From the NCBI GenBank assembly GCA_024516035.1, contig CM044961.1, positions 33,373,453 to 33,437,452 on the forward strand: a DNA stretch of 64,000 nucleotides, given 5' to 3'. This stretch comes from Bactericera cockerelli. Taxonomy: Eukaryota > Arthropoda > Insecta > Hemiptera > Triozidae. The notes below the pieces were generated by a model. The model was given only the letters and a program-made list of their open reading frames with translations. It was not told the origin of the DNA and did not search any database. Below, in pieces: positions 51,679 to 62,999 of this stretch. Each line of letters begins with the position of its first letter. Position 1 is the first letter of the stretch. The translations under genes and the position numbers were made by a program.

Positions 51679-52112
51679 CCTTAGAATTTGGCATTATTTT
51701 GGGGCCCGTGCCCCCCTGACTCATTGAGATCTCTTTTTTATTAAGGGATTAGTCTTAGCATTGGGAATTATTTTGGGGCCCGTGCCCCCCTAACTCATTG
51801 AGATTTTTTTTTTTTTTAACGGGATTAGTCTTAGAATTGGGAATTATTTTGGGGGCCGTGCCCCCCTAACTCATTGAGTTATTTTTTTACCGGATTAGTC
51901 TTAGAATTGGGAATTACTTTGGGGCCCATGCCCCCCTAACTCATTGAGATTTTTTTTAACGGGATTAGCCTTAGAATTGGGAATTATTTTGGGGCCCGTG
52001 CCCCCCTAACTCATTGAGATCTTTTTTTTTTACGGGATAAGTCTTAGAATTGGGAATTATTTTGGGGCTCGTGCCCCCCTAACTCATTGAGACCTTTTTT
52101 TTTACGGGATTA
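51679..52112 (+). repeat. Tandem repeat, about 70-bp unit, 6 copies
   Basis: ttagaattgggaattatttt, ggggcccgtgcccccctaac, tcattgagat and a poly-T of varying length. Confidence 0.92.
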
Positions 52113-52560
52113 GGTATAATGAAATTTGAGAAACACCGCTTATCGAAAAAATCTGGGGGTCACGTGCCCCCCGTGCCCCCCCCTATATCCGCGCATGATT
52201 AAACTAGTCTATCGTATAGCTGGCCCCAAATTATCCATCATAGGGCCGGCCCTGGACTATCTATATTATGATTAATGTTTGACTGACCACAAAAGTGTTC
52301 AATGAATAATATAAGCGGGCTATATCCGGCCCTGGTTAAACTAGACTACCGTATAGCTGGCCCCAAATTATCCATCATAGGGCCGGCCCTGGACTATCTA
52401 TATTATGATTAATGGTTGACTGACCACAGCAGTGTTCAATAAGTAATACTCGGACTATATCCGGCCTGGACGCTATTCAGATCTGAATGTCACCTTTGTA
52501 AAGTGACAAAAACCTCACTTCACTAGTCCCGGTCGAATGGATCAGCTAGACGTGCCTATT

Positions 52561-52768
52561 GTCTGTCCCGGACGCTCAGTGGTAAAGGCGGCACTCTGTG
52601 ACTCCAGAGGTTCCAGAGGTCGAGGGTTCGAAACCCAGCCGGGCCATGACAAGTTATCCTCCCATTTGGGATTTTTACCACATAGTAATATGTCTTACTG
52701 CTGGAATAATGGGACATTAATAGTCCTTATCGGGCAGTATACATAAGGCGATATTATAATAATTATTT
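52561..52768 (+). repeat. SINE family C, full length
   Basis: gtcccgg/ccgggcc stem with one change. Confidence 0.85.
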
Positions 52769-52799
52769 TTTTTTTCTTCTTTTTTAAAATATTTTATTC

Positions 52800-52941
52800 G
52801 TGCACTGGTAGTCAAGTGGTTAATGCTCTAGTCTGATAATCCAGGTAGCGTAGGGATCCGTTGGTTTGAATCCCACCCAGTGCATGCATTTTTCCTCATT
52901 AATTTGAGTTTGTGACCATAAAATGATAAGACTCTGAGGGT
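52800..52941 (+). repeat. SINE family B, 5' two-thirds
   Basis: Pairing stem tgcactgg/ccagtgca; breaks at gactctgaggg. Confidence 0.85.
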
Positions 52942-52985
52942 TTTTATTATTATTATTGTAAGAATTATTTCATTTTATTTTCAAT

Positions 52986-53524
52986 TTGGGTTTAACGTCG
53001 CCTTCAACTGCACGTTTATATGACGACCGCGACGGGTTAAATCTTACTCTCCGTTCGCTGGAAAGTCTTTTTTTTTATTTTTTTATTAAGCTTTTTATTA
53101 TCTAGAATTTTGAAGTTATAATAATGTTGTATTTTATTTATTGATTAGGTATGTAATTAACAGATGTTATAAACCTTGTTGTAAAATACATCTATAAAAA
53201 ATTGTTAAAAAAAAAAAAAAAAGCTTTATTAGGAGGACAAAGTACAGGTAACAGTATAAAATTAAGAAAAGAGAGAAAAAAAAAACAAACAAATGACAAA
53301 ATAAATAAGTAAAAAAAAAAACTAAACTCTTAAACCAGTTACCTACTCAAATTAACCTCACCTGGCCTGAGTGAGGCGGGGAATAGCCAGCGGCATCACG
53401 AGGGTCCGAAATTGAATGGTCACCTCGCTCCAAGTCCTAACCTCGCTGGACGTTGCTTAACTTCAGTGATAGATGTTGTATTCAGTGATAGATAGATGTA
53501 TTGAGAACTGTTGTATTCAACGTG
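52986..53524 (-). repeat. SINE family E split by AT-rich DNA
   Basis: 52986-53068 (tail) and 53337-53524 (middle and 5S head) are separated by 268 bp with a 17-A run. A 26-bp duplication of the cagtgatagatgttg part is present. Confidence 0.7.
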
Positions 53525-53898
53525 CCATCGCCAAGCGACGCTGGCTATTAATTGTGCCTAATTTTATTCGCTGCCTCGAGAAACACAAAAAAATTGACTT
53601 AAAAAATGAAGTAGAACAAGAGACTCTACAAAGTCTACAATGTCCGGATGGCGCAACAACACAAAGAGCCTCCAATACTTTCGTAAGGTCGAAATTATAA
53701 AACAAAATGACATTTAATATAAGCCAGACTGACATTAAAGTCAGGCTATAGTGAGCTATGATTGGTTGAAACTATCCGACTTGAGATCGTGTTTGGCTTA
53801 TCTTAACTTTAATTATATTTCAATATTTGGCAATAAAGCAACAGCTGAAATAAAGAGACTTTATAATATTAATAATAATTCAATATTAGAATTATTTA
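53525..53898 (+). other. No gene; MITE-related block
   Basis: 53735-53830 shares gctatgattggttgaaac with the MITE flank at 33670. The open frame to 53700 has no recognisable motif. Confidence 0.4.
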
Positions 53899-54076
53899 CC
53901 TATACTGCCCGATTAGGACTATTGAGTCCCATTATTCCAGCAGTAAGCCCAAGACGCATTATAATGTGGTCAAATTCCCAAATAAGAGGATAGCTTGTCA
54001 CGTCCGGGCGGAATTTTGAACCCGCGACCTCTGGATTACCAGTCAGAAGCTTTGAAAACTGAGCTACTGGGACAGA
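53899..54076 (-). repeat. SINE family C copy
   Basis: Diverged head (gagctactgggacag). Confidence 0.8.
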
Positions 54077-54084
54077 CTAATAAA

Positions 54085-54361
54085 TAAAAGTCTGGCTGGG
54101 GGACATTAAACAGGGAGAAGACCAGTGTCTCGCTAGAGGACTATAAACAGAGAACTGACTAACCAACCCTTACAAGCCAGGCTAGCTTGCAGTTTCCTAT
54201 GGGTTTAATGGCTTATAAAGGAAAGTCCAAGTCCTCATGATGGTTGATCGCACATAGAAATATGTGGTTCAGGACGAGCCAACTTAGAAATATAGTTGGC
54301 TGAAGACCATTACACACCCCTCCAGCTGTAGCCTAGCTGGCTACGACAACAACAACTAATA
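54085..54361 (+). repeat. Repeat G, longest copy
   Basis: Ends ggctacgacaacaacaacta. Confidence 0.7.
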
Positions 54362-54609
54362 AATAAAAGAGATGTTCGAATAAAATCACGATCGCCCGCA
54401 TCAAATCCCCCGGACCACTGGACAGATTTCAGTCAGGATAACAATGCAGAGTATCGTGACAGAGATAGAGAGAAAGCCATTGTCACGCCATAGAGATATC
54501 AGTGAGTCAGTCAATCAGTCACATCAGAAAACCGACGGGTGGTTCTCCTAACCCATCTCTATCCTAGTGTTGTTGTAATGGGAAAAAGAGTCCCGTTACG
54601 TAGGTAACA

Positions 54610-54704
54610 CATCACTTAAATAGGAAGTATTGTGTCACTTTTCGCCCATCAGAGGGGAGGCATACGACGGTATTGCCAAGTTACAACGCAGACCACAAGC
54701 ATTT
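54610..54704 (+). repeat. SINE family D, body fragment
   Basis: aagtattgtgtcacttttcg to gaccacaagc. Confidence 0.7.
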
Positions 54705-54737
54705 TAGTATTATTATTATAAAAATATTTAGAAAGTT

Positions 54738-54990
54738 TTCTACCGTAGTCCAGAGATCCCGAGTTCGATCCCCGGTCGGAGCAGATTTTTCGAAGAAAAT
54801 TCTGCTCCCTCCAAACACGTGAGGCTGGTATTTCCGGCCCATCCCCGTCCTAATCCAGGACGTTAATTAAAATAGAAGCGTTGAAGTTAGGAAGGACATC
54901 CAGCCGTAAAAAATGTGCTCCATCCTACCAAACCTGAACCATGAGGTTGAACAATGTCGACCCTGCTCAAGCGGGATAAGACAGAGTAAA
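54738..54990 (+). repeat. SINE family P, long copy
   Basis: Shows the P 3' end: gaggttgaacaatgtcgacc, gcgggataagacagagtaaa, (GAA)n. Confidence 0.75.
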
Positions 54991-55274
54991 AGAAGAAGAT
55001 TATAAAAATATTTAGAAAGCATCTACAGTATTATTATTATCATAAAAAAATTAGAAAGGTTTCTGGAATGAGGTGCTGGTTTTTTTTCCTGGTTGGAAAT
55101 CAGACCCTGTTTCATGTAGCCTCTGGTTCTGAAAAGAAGTTAAAAAGTTTCATCTCCGCTTTCTACACGACCGCTTCCTCCCTTGCGTGAGGTGACGTCT
55201 AGCGGAAAATTAAACGAGGAATTCAATTTATTCTGTGCATCTAATTCCTGAAAACTCTAAATTGAATTTCCAGC

Positions 55275-55480
55275 GAATTACGTGGGTATACAGATAGACT
55301 GTACTAGAGTGTGTAGTGTAGTATACAGTAAAGTAATACATACCCACGTAATATACAGATACACTGTATGGTTTACATTAAAGTAAGCAAGTATAGGCAC
55401 GTAATATACAGATACACTGTACAGTATACAGTAAAGTAATTAAGTATACCCACGTAAGAAACGTAAGTATACCTACTATA
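55275..55480 (+). repeat. Tandem repeat, about 60-70 bp, 3 copies
   Basis: acgtaatatacagatacact and gtatacagtaaagtaat alternate. Confidence 0.85.
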
Positions 55481-55491
55481 CAGATGGATAG

Positions 55492-55638
55492 AGACCTCAG
55501 TAGCTTGATCGATAAAGCAGCGGACTTGTAACCTGAAGTTCGGTGGTGCAAGCCCCGGTTTCAGCGTAGATTTAGTAAAGCGAGTTTGAGTAGTTGTGAT
55601 ATTGCGAAAGTGATTAACACAAGTATGAGATTAACTTA
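55492..55638 (+). repeat. SINE family A copy
   Basis: Full head, B-box ggtgcaagccc. Confidence 0.8.
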
Positions 55639-55667
55639 TTTTTATACAACTTATACAGAGAGATTAA

Positions 55668-55722
55668 ACTCAGGATCTCTGGACTACGGGCAGTAGTCAC
55701 AACCGTTACGCCAAATAAAATA
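55668..55722 (-). repeat. SINE family P head fragment
   Basis: actcaggatctctggactac, accgttacgcca. Confidence 0.65.
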
Positions 55723-55965
55723 TTAATTTATATACCATGGGAACTCGTAGGCGTAGGTACATGAAAATAATTATTCTTTGGCATGCGACAGAAAATAGAA
55801 GACAAAGCGAAGATGATGAAAAAAAACACCCGGACCAGAAAAATTAATTAGATTTCAGATCGATCTACCGTGACTGCAATGGAACACGGCACTCGCTGGA
55901 CATTCTCCGGTCCAATGGTTTGATTCCCTCCGATGTCAGCAATATTATTATTATTATTATTATTT

Positions 55966-56143
55966 AAAAAAAGGTAAGTGTGCCCCGGAACCGCTTTCGC
56001 ATTACTTCAGGGCACTTTACCTTTACAACCATGCCATTCCGGAAACGGAAAATTTCGGTCAGAAATTTCCGCTCCGGCCGGGATTCGAACCCACAACCTC
56101 CGGGTCAGTAACCAATGCTCTTAACCACTGAGCCACGGAGGTC
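55966..56143 (-). repeat. SINE family J, full length
   Basis: Head ctccgtggctcagtggttaa pairs with ggccggag; good consensus copy. Confidence 0.85.
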
Positions 56144-56235
56144 ATTATTTAATTATTTATTGATAGGACATACTCGTATATTATGTACAAACAAGTAATG
56201 AGTAAAATTAAAATATAAAATTCAGACCATTAGAA

Positions 56236-56238
56236 CAA

Positions 56239-56272
<34 letters not shown>

Positions 56273-56430
56273 GGAGAGAAATAGAGAGAGAGAGACATTA
56301 GAAAGAGAAAAAGAGGTAAAGGGAGAGAAAGGGAGAAAGAGAGAGAGAGAGAGAGAGGGAGTGAGGCAAAAAGGGGAGGAAGAGAGAGAAAGAGAGAGAG
56401 AGAGAGAGGGAGAGAAAAGGAGGGAGATGA
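56236..56430. repeat. (GA)n-rich purine tract
   Basis: Nearly pure purine on the + strand. Confidence 0.95.
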
Positions 56431-56520
56431 GAAGACAACATCTTGCCATTTTCGCGTTTCCGGGAAAGAAAAGAAATTTTTACGCGTCGTCGCGTTCAAG
56501 ATTTCTCCCCTTGTCCTCAT

Positions 56521-56995
56521 TATGCCCCCCCCCTCCCCCCTGATTCCTTCTGACCTATCTTACCCCCCTCAATGTGCCCCTGCTTCCATTCTGCACCTAA
56601 CCTATAACTTTAACCCCTTACTTTACTATCGCCTTGGTCTTATTATGCCATCCTCTCCCCTCATACATTCTGACTTAACTAACCCCCTCAATGGGTCCCT
56701 AATTCCTTTCTGGACCTAACATATCTCTTTAACCCCTTACTGTACTCTCTCCTTATACTCATTGTTCCTCCCCTCCCCCTGATACATTCTGACTTAACTA
56801 ACCCCCCTCAATGGCTCCCTACTTCCTTTCTGGACCTAACATATCTCTTTAACGCCTTACTGTACTCTCTCCTTATACTCATTGTTCCTCCCCTCCCCCT
56901 GATACATTCTGACTTAACTAACCCCCCTCAATGTGACCTTGCTTCCATTCTGGACCTAACCTTTAACTTTAACCCCTTACTGTTCTCTCTACGTA
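56521..56995. repeat. Pyrimidine-rich tandem repeat, about 120 bp, 4 copies
   Basis: acattctgacttaactaacc, ctaacatatctctttaaccc and cctcccctcccc recur in each unit. Confidence 0.92.
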
Positions 56996-57050
56996 GCCCC
57001 CACCCAAGGGGTCCTCTTCTGACCTACCGTCGCGTCGGCCCGCTAATAGT

Positions 57051-57110
57051 ATTCCTCCCGTTTGAGATTTTGACCACATAATAATACGTCTTGGGCGTAT
57101 TGCTGGAAAA
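57051..57110 (+). repeat. SINE family C fragment
   Basis: ttgaccacataataatacgt block. Confidence 0.65.
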
Positions 57111-57157
57111 CTGTACGTTTCATAATTATCTTAATATTCTTAAATCCAAAACCAATC

Positions 57158-57270
57158 AACCTCAACCACGAGGTTGAACAACGTCGATTCTGCTTGAGTG
57201 GGATAAGACAGAGTAAAAGAAGAAGAATATTCTTAATATAGAGTAAAAGAAGAAGAATATTCTTAATTTT
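57158..57270 (+). repeat. SINE family P 3' end
   Basis: gagtgggataagacagagta with duplicated agaagaatattctta. Confidence 0.65.
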
Positions 57271-58190
57271 TCCTGACTGTGGTCGGCCATATTCCTTTCC
57301 CAATAAATCCTGCATCTCTTCCTCTAGTGTCCAACCTCCGCGGACCTCCTCTGTTCTACACAATGACCCCCTCCCCTGGTAATTTCCCAATCTGCCTTAC
57401 ATCCTTTGACTGGGGTCGGCCATATGCCTTTCCAAATTTATCCTACCTCCTGCTTCCTTCCTTTACAAACCAACCTCCGCGGCCCTCTTTAATTTTCCCC
57501 CTTGGCCCCTTCCTAATCTTTCCTGTCTCCTTTCTTTTTCCACTATACTCCGTGTTCGTCCGTTATCCTTGGCCATTCTACCTCCTTGGGCCCCCCACAA
57601 TACTCCCCCCACTCTCTTCTAGCATCTCCCCGATCCATCACACTCTTCTCGCCCTTTCTGCCCCACCCCCCCCTACACTCTTTCTCTTTCCAATCTTTCC
57701 TGCCTCCTTTCACGTTCCACAATGGCCCCCTTTTTCCGCTTTCACCCCCCCAGCCAAACCATTCTACCTTCTTGGGCTCCTTCGATAATCTTCCTTGTCC
57801 CCTGCATCTTCCCGATCTATCTCCTCTCTTCTACCCCACCCCCTTCTACCCCCTCCCTTCTACCCCTTTCTCAGTTTTCATTATTATCCAGGCTTCTTAT
57901 TCCTGAATTTCTTCCTCGCCCCCGCATCTTCCCGATCTATTCCATATCCCACTCTCCTGCCCCATTTCCAACGTGCTTCCCCACTCTATCTACCCTCCAT
58001 TCTACCCCCCTTCTACCCTCCCTTCTGCTACCCCCCCCCCCCTCACCAGGATCCCATTCTTATCCAGGATTTCTTATTCCTCCAGGAAATTTATTTGTCT
58101 CCTAGCCTTACTGCATGCGACTCCCGTCCCTCCTCGTCTCCTCCCGTCTTATCCCGTCCCTCCTCGTCTCCTCCCGCCCTATTCCGTCTT
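57271..58190. repeat. Pyrimidine-rich low-complexity block
   Basis: C/T-rich throughout, with two related units of about 150 bp at 57271-57530 (gtcggccata, caacctccgcgg) and C runs near 58030. The long open frames here are compositional. Confidence 0.85.
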
Positions 58191-58283
58191 ATCCCTGTGT
58201 TTATTTACGACAGAGAGAGAGAGAGACAGAGACAGGACACAGAGTACCGCGACCTATTCGCCACTTCACAGCGTCTTGAGGTG

Positions 58284-58510
58284 CCGCGCGCGCGAAAAAA
58301 ATAAATAAACATTGGAGAAAAAAAATATTTAAAAGATAAAAAAAAATAGAGTTCAACTCTCAAATAAAAATAGAAAAATCACTTGAAATTAGTTGTGTAA
58401 AAAACTTGAACGCGCGCGAAAAAAAATAAAAAAAGATAAAAATAATAGAGTTCAGCTCTCAAATAAATAGAAAAATCACTTGATATTAGTTGTAAAAAAA
58501 AAAAACTTAA
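58284..58510 (+). repeat. Tandem duplication, about 120 bp
   Basis: cgcgcgcgaaaaaa, agagttcaactctcaaataa, tagaaaaatcacttga recur. Confidence 0.85.
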
Positions 58511-59462
58511 AAAATACGATGATAAGAAAACTCTGCAAATTATTGCAATGCCCTAATTTTTTTAGTAGTGTGCAATTGTGCATGCATGGGTCATAACATT
58601 CACCTAATGTTCACCTTAAAAAAAAATATTATTATTTATATGTTTAAATTTTTATATATTTTAAAATATAATATCTAACATAACATTCACATTAAAATCG
58701 TTGTAAACACCACTTTCTTTTTTTTTTTTTTTTTTTTTTCTTTAATAATACTATTTTTCCTAAATTGTAATAAATTAAATAGGTAAGTCTAGATTAATAA
58801 GGCCAGTTTAATAATTCCAGACCTCATACATTAGATAACAAATTAAAGTAAATGGTTTTTCATCTTGAACTCTTAATTTAATTAATTTACTTATTTAATA
58901 ACAAGATAACATATACAAAGGTATTTTTCCTAAGCTAAAGCTTCTAAGAATTTTTTCTTAATTTTTCTTATTAAAAATTAAAATAATCATGATAATAAAT
59001 AATAATTTACCGAATTTAATCTATATAAAAACCTTGTGGCCTTGTGCAAACTTTTGTCAGTTCGAAAAATTCCTTCACCTATGTTTTGGCAAAGTTTTAA
59101 CATAGCCTTCAAATCTAGTTCTGTCCAGTTGTTTTTAAGGGTCTCCTTATCAGTGGTTCCTTATCAGCCGCTCGGTCTTGTGAACTTTTCGACATCCTTT
59201 TGGTTATTTTTCATATTGCTTCATTGATAAATTAAATTTGGACTAGATTTTTGAACAATCAAATTCCCGCACTTAAGTTTTTAACGTTATCTACAAAGCC
59301 TTAACTTGTTTAAAACATCAATAAGATTAACATTTTCATAAAAAAAAGCCTTAACATTTATTTATTACAATTCTCTATGAAAATTGTAGATTGTAAATTG
59401 CTATATCAATAAAAAAAAAGATTTTAAATTCTCATACCTAAATTTTCTATGTATAAAAATTA
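58511..59462 (+). other. No gene; AT-rich
   Basis: A T run of about 24 near 58715. The block at 58880-58960 is the inverse of 41030-41100 (aagctaaagcttctaag). Confidence 0.4.
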
Positions 59463-59548
59463 ATCTGGGTTCGATCCCCAGCGGGGATCGAACCCAGATC
59501 ACCGTGCGTGCAATGCCAAGCGCGCTAACTCACTCGGCCACGGTGACT
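59463..59548 (-). repeat. SINE family H head with hairpin
   Basis: 17-bp perfect inverted repeat (59463-59479/59483-59499) formed by the B-box and its inverse, then the rest of the H tRNA-like head. Confidence 0.75.
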
Positions 59549-59762
59549 TCTTTAATGATTATATATCACATTTTAACAGCTATTTGTGAAACGAGATCTG
59601 GGAACTCAAATGACACCATTACTAATATTTTCTTAATAAAAATCATCAGTAAACTAGTTGTTAACAGATGGTAATTAACAGAATAGAACTGTGTGAAAGA
59701 GAATGAAAGAACCACTTGTAGATCCTAAGAAACAAATAGAAAAAATACAGGGTGACGCATTG

Positions 59763-59945
59763 TTAGAGTGTTGGGCGGAAGAGAATGCCACAGGCAATAA
59801 CCCCGCCCTTTAGGTAGGATATTAACTTCATTCTCTTTTTAGTTCTTGCTTCTTTGTCCAATCTATTTTTTTCTTTATAATTTCATTGTATTTTACTGTA
59901 CCTATATATTTTTGTCTTACCTAATAGAGCATACAATAGTAATAA
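59763..59945 (+). repeat. Repeat F copy
   Basis: caggcaataaccccgccctt then T-rich body. Confidence 0.65.
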
Positions 59946-60366
59946 TAATAATGTTATAGAAAAGACCACTTTTAAAGTCCCTAGGAAGAAAATGAGACAG
60001 ATACTATACAATGTGTGCCAGATAGAAAGCTACCTGTAGGTAGGTCCTGAAGCCAAAAAGTCCAGGAAGTATACTGTGTGTACCAACTTTTTGTTAAGCA
60101 TGTGAAAAAAGGAGGAGGGAATAAATAAAAATACAGACTTTTCTCATCATAATAGAAAAAATACAGAGTTTTTTTCTCGGGTGTAAAGAAACTCAAGAAC
60201 CACTTTTATGATTCTCGAGGTATAAAATAAAATAAGAAACCAACAAAAATTAAACTAAGAAAACAATAGTGTGACGCGAGTTTCAAAAAATAACAATACT
60301 TTCCATACCTTATAGGTAAAAGAAAGTAAAAAGTTTAAAGTAAAAAGTTTAATTTTTAGTTTAGTA

Positions 60367-60563
60367 CAGTCAAAATCTCTGTGAGAGGTCCCACTTCAGA
60401 AAATCCCACTCGCACACTGAGGAGAATTGCCCCCATTTCAACAACGGTGGAAAAGGTTGGATTGACAGATCAAATATCGTAGCTGGCAGATTATTGGAGG
60501 CTCTCTGGGAGGAGTGGAAGACATACATGAAAATCTGAAGGATTAGACTCCAGGATATGAGAA
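60367..60563 (+). other. Possible exon-like island
   Basis: GC-richer than its surroundings, preceded by a T-rich tract ending in AG, and followed by a good donor (AG/GTGAGT at 60564). Longest frame stops before the donor, so a coding exon is doubtful. Confidence 0.2.
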
Positions 60564-60633
60564 GGTGAGTTTCTTTTTTTTTACCTTAAAAAACGAGTTG
60601 AAATAAGAATACGAGCGCATGATCATCCCAGTG

Positions 60634-60932
60634 GTTTATTAGCTCAGTGGTTTAAGTACTCGCTTGCCATGCGGAAGGTCCCGGGTTCAATCCCCCGTGC
60701 CGACGAAAAATTGTATTATAGATTTGGTTACAATTGTTTGTAAGGGATACCTTCCGGTGGGTTCGTGTTGACCCAGCACCTAATTGGGAAGTATTGTGTC
60801 ACTTCTCGCCCATGAGAGGGGAGGCATACTACGGGATGGGCAGGCTACATCACAGACCACAAGCGTCTACAGTAGCTCCTGTTTCATGGCTACGAAATAA
60901 AAAACGGCTGTGAAACACTCATATTTAAAAAA
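60634..60932 (+). repeat. SINE family D, full length
   Basis: Closest to the copy at 3825. Confidence 0.85.
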
Positions 60933-61021
60933 GCGTTCCACAGCAGTCTTAATTTTGTTGCCATGAAACCAGTACGTGGCATTGCTAGATCCAACAATTT
61001 CGGAAGACTTTTTGAGGGCTG

Positions 61022-61153
61022 GGATGTATCATCATCATAAGGTGGCGTCATCGTAAACGGTGTTAGCCAGACAATGGAGGAATGACTCAGCACTTCTACC
61101 ACTGACTATACAAGGAGCTAATAATTGACAAGGGCCCCCAGAACCAATGCTGG
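61022..61153 (+). repeat. Repeat K copy 3
   Basis: Longest version, including gttagccagacaatggagga. Confidence 0.7.
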
Positions 61154-61440
61154 TCTACTCCCTCTTTTTATAAGCCCCCAGCCAGACTGGGATGTATTAC
61201 TATATTATTTTGCGGATTGCATACTTTTTTCAGGGGTTTCTTAAAGTTGGGGGGGGGGGGGAATTCTCCTCAACCCCGCCCTGGCTACGCGCCTGGTTAG
61301 GTACGAGTACCTTCTTTCGTAAATAAATTATTTTCTTCTTCAAGCTGGTGAATGGGCGTGGCGAATAACAGGAAACCTGATCATTGCTTGCAATGTATTG
61401 CTAGTCATGATGGTTTGATGGTGATACTGGTGATGGGGTG

Positions 61441-61570
61441 GTGCACTGGTATATAGTCAAGTGGTTAACGCTCTAGTCTGGTAATCCAGGTAGCGTAGGG
61501 ATCCGTTGGTTCGAATCCCACCCAGTGCATGAATTTTACTTCATATTTTTGAGTTTGTCACCACATAATG
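61441..61570 (+). repeat. SINE family B, 5' two-thirds
   Basis: Consensus head with stem; ends at gtcaccacataat. Confidence 0.85.
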
Positions 61571-61799
61571 AATTTTTTATTTTTTTTGTATTTTTTTTAT
61601 TTTTATATAATTTTCATTTGTAATAAGTTTTATGTTACAAAGATAGTTGCCACTTAATTCTAGAAGGTAATACAATAAATTTAACGAAAATACACATAAT
61701 GTGACCGCATAAGAAGTTGTACTAGATATGCATGAATATCGGAACATACCTGGACAATAAAAATGGCATTCTGTTCTCTAGCATTCCATCGAAGAAATT

Positions 61800-61935
61800 T
61801 TTATAAAACTTCATTTCTAAAAATATAAACTTTTGAAAATGGTTCATGATCAATGGTGGATCGTGTATAAGCTTCAGTTCTAAAAATATAAACATTTGAA
61901 AATGGTTCATATTCAATGGTTCACCATGTATAAAG
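61800..61935 (+). repeat. Tandem duplication, about 66 bp
   Basis: ctaaaaatataaac, ttgaaaatggttcat, tcaatggt twice. Confidence 0.8.
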
Positions 61936-62221
61936 CTGCCCCACATACAATATCTGTCCCCTATGATTTTTTATGATTAATAAGACATACGTGACCCACA
62001 GACCCAGTGACAAGACCCTACACAATATAAAGATATCAAATTTCTGAAATAGGTATCACATTTTCTCTACCGGGTGGCCCAAAAAAACGGGTCAGTTTTG
62101 TTATAATCCAGAGAGTGAATTGTTCAAATGTTCAGAGTACTTTGCCTCTGGATTACAAATGACAGAAATATATTATCTGTAATAAAAGATAAATAAATAT
62201 CCAAATACCAAAGATAATCCT

Positions 62222-62285
62222 GTTTTTTTTTTTTTTTTTTTTTTGCATTGGTAGGCAAGGTCATTCCATACAGCCAGATAACCCT
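62222..62285 (+). repeat. Repeat L copy 2
   Basis: Poly-T, gcattggtaggcaaggtcat. Confidence 0.6.
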
Positions 62286-62348
62286 GTTAATAAGAGAAAT
62301 ATTTAGGTCAAATTTACCTGTATTTAAGATAAAATAAGGTCTTTATAA

Positions 62349-62412
62349 GAGAAACCTGGATATAAGAGAAAAATTTCGTCCCTTGAGTTTCTCTTATAAT
62401 TAGGTTTGACTG
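62349..62412. mobile_element. pogo-like MITE fragment
   Basis: gagaaacctggatataagag opposed to ctcttataattaggtttgac. Confidence 0.45.
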
Positions 62413-62631
62413 TATTTAATAACTTTTTATTTATTTATAACATTTACCATTAGCAATAACGCCATTTTTCATCTTCTAAAAAGTGGATACGAGTCTGAAA
62501 TAACCTTAATAGTTTTTGCACTGATGATGATTTTTTTATATAGGTATTTCCTGAAAGTTTCATGTAGCTTTCGTAGGTAAAAGACAAGAGTCTTTGATGA
62601 AAGAACTAGGTTTTGTGTTTTGTTGTATTCT

Positions 62632-62990
62632 GCATGTACTCGCACTTCTGCATGTAGCTACGCACTTCTGCATGAGCTCGCATTCTTGCATGTAGCTACG
62701 CTTCTTGCATTGTACGCACTTCTTGCATGTAGCTACGAATTCTTCATGTAGCTACGCATTCTTGATGTGCTACTACTTCTTTCATGTAGCTACGCATTCT
62801 TGCATGAAGGTACGCACTCTGCATGTATAGAATTCTGCATGTAGCACGTACTCTTGCATGTAGCTACGCACTTCTTGCATGTATACGCAATCTGCATGTG
62901 GCTACGCACTTCTTGCATGTAGTACGTATTGTACATGTATACGCACTTCTTGATGCAGAAACGCATTTTGCATGTAGTACGCATTTGCTT
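62632..62990 (+). repeat. Minisatellite, about 19-21-bp unit
   Basis: Some 17-18 imperfect units of cttgcatgtagctacgca with many 1-2-bp indels. Confidence 0.9.
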
Positions 62991-62999
62991 TTGCAAAAA

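Larger units (their letters stand above)
49086..52470. repeat. 137-bp satellite, interrupted
   Basis: Units with tggttgactgaccacagcag, ctatatccggccctg, gtatagctggccccaaatta. Intact tandem copies at 52195-52470 (period 137); parts at 49086-49246 and 50888-50970 are separated by the Tc1 element, and 50971-52194 is another insertion. Confidence 0.82.

Noticed and set aside
53473..53700. 75-codon open frame
   Set aside because: Its start lies in a 5S-SINE head and no domain could be recognised in the rest.
56522..58308. Several proline/serine-rich open frames over 100 codons
   Set aside because: All come from pyrimidine-rich low-complexity DNA that is open in several frames at once.
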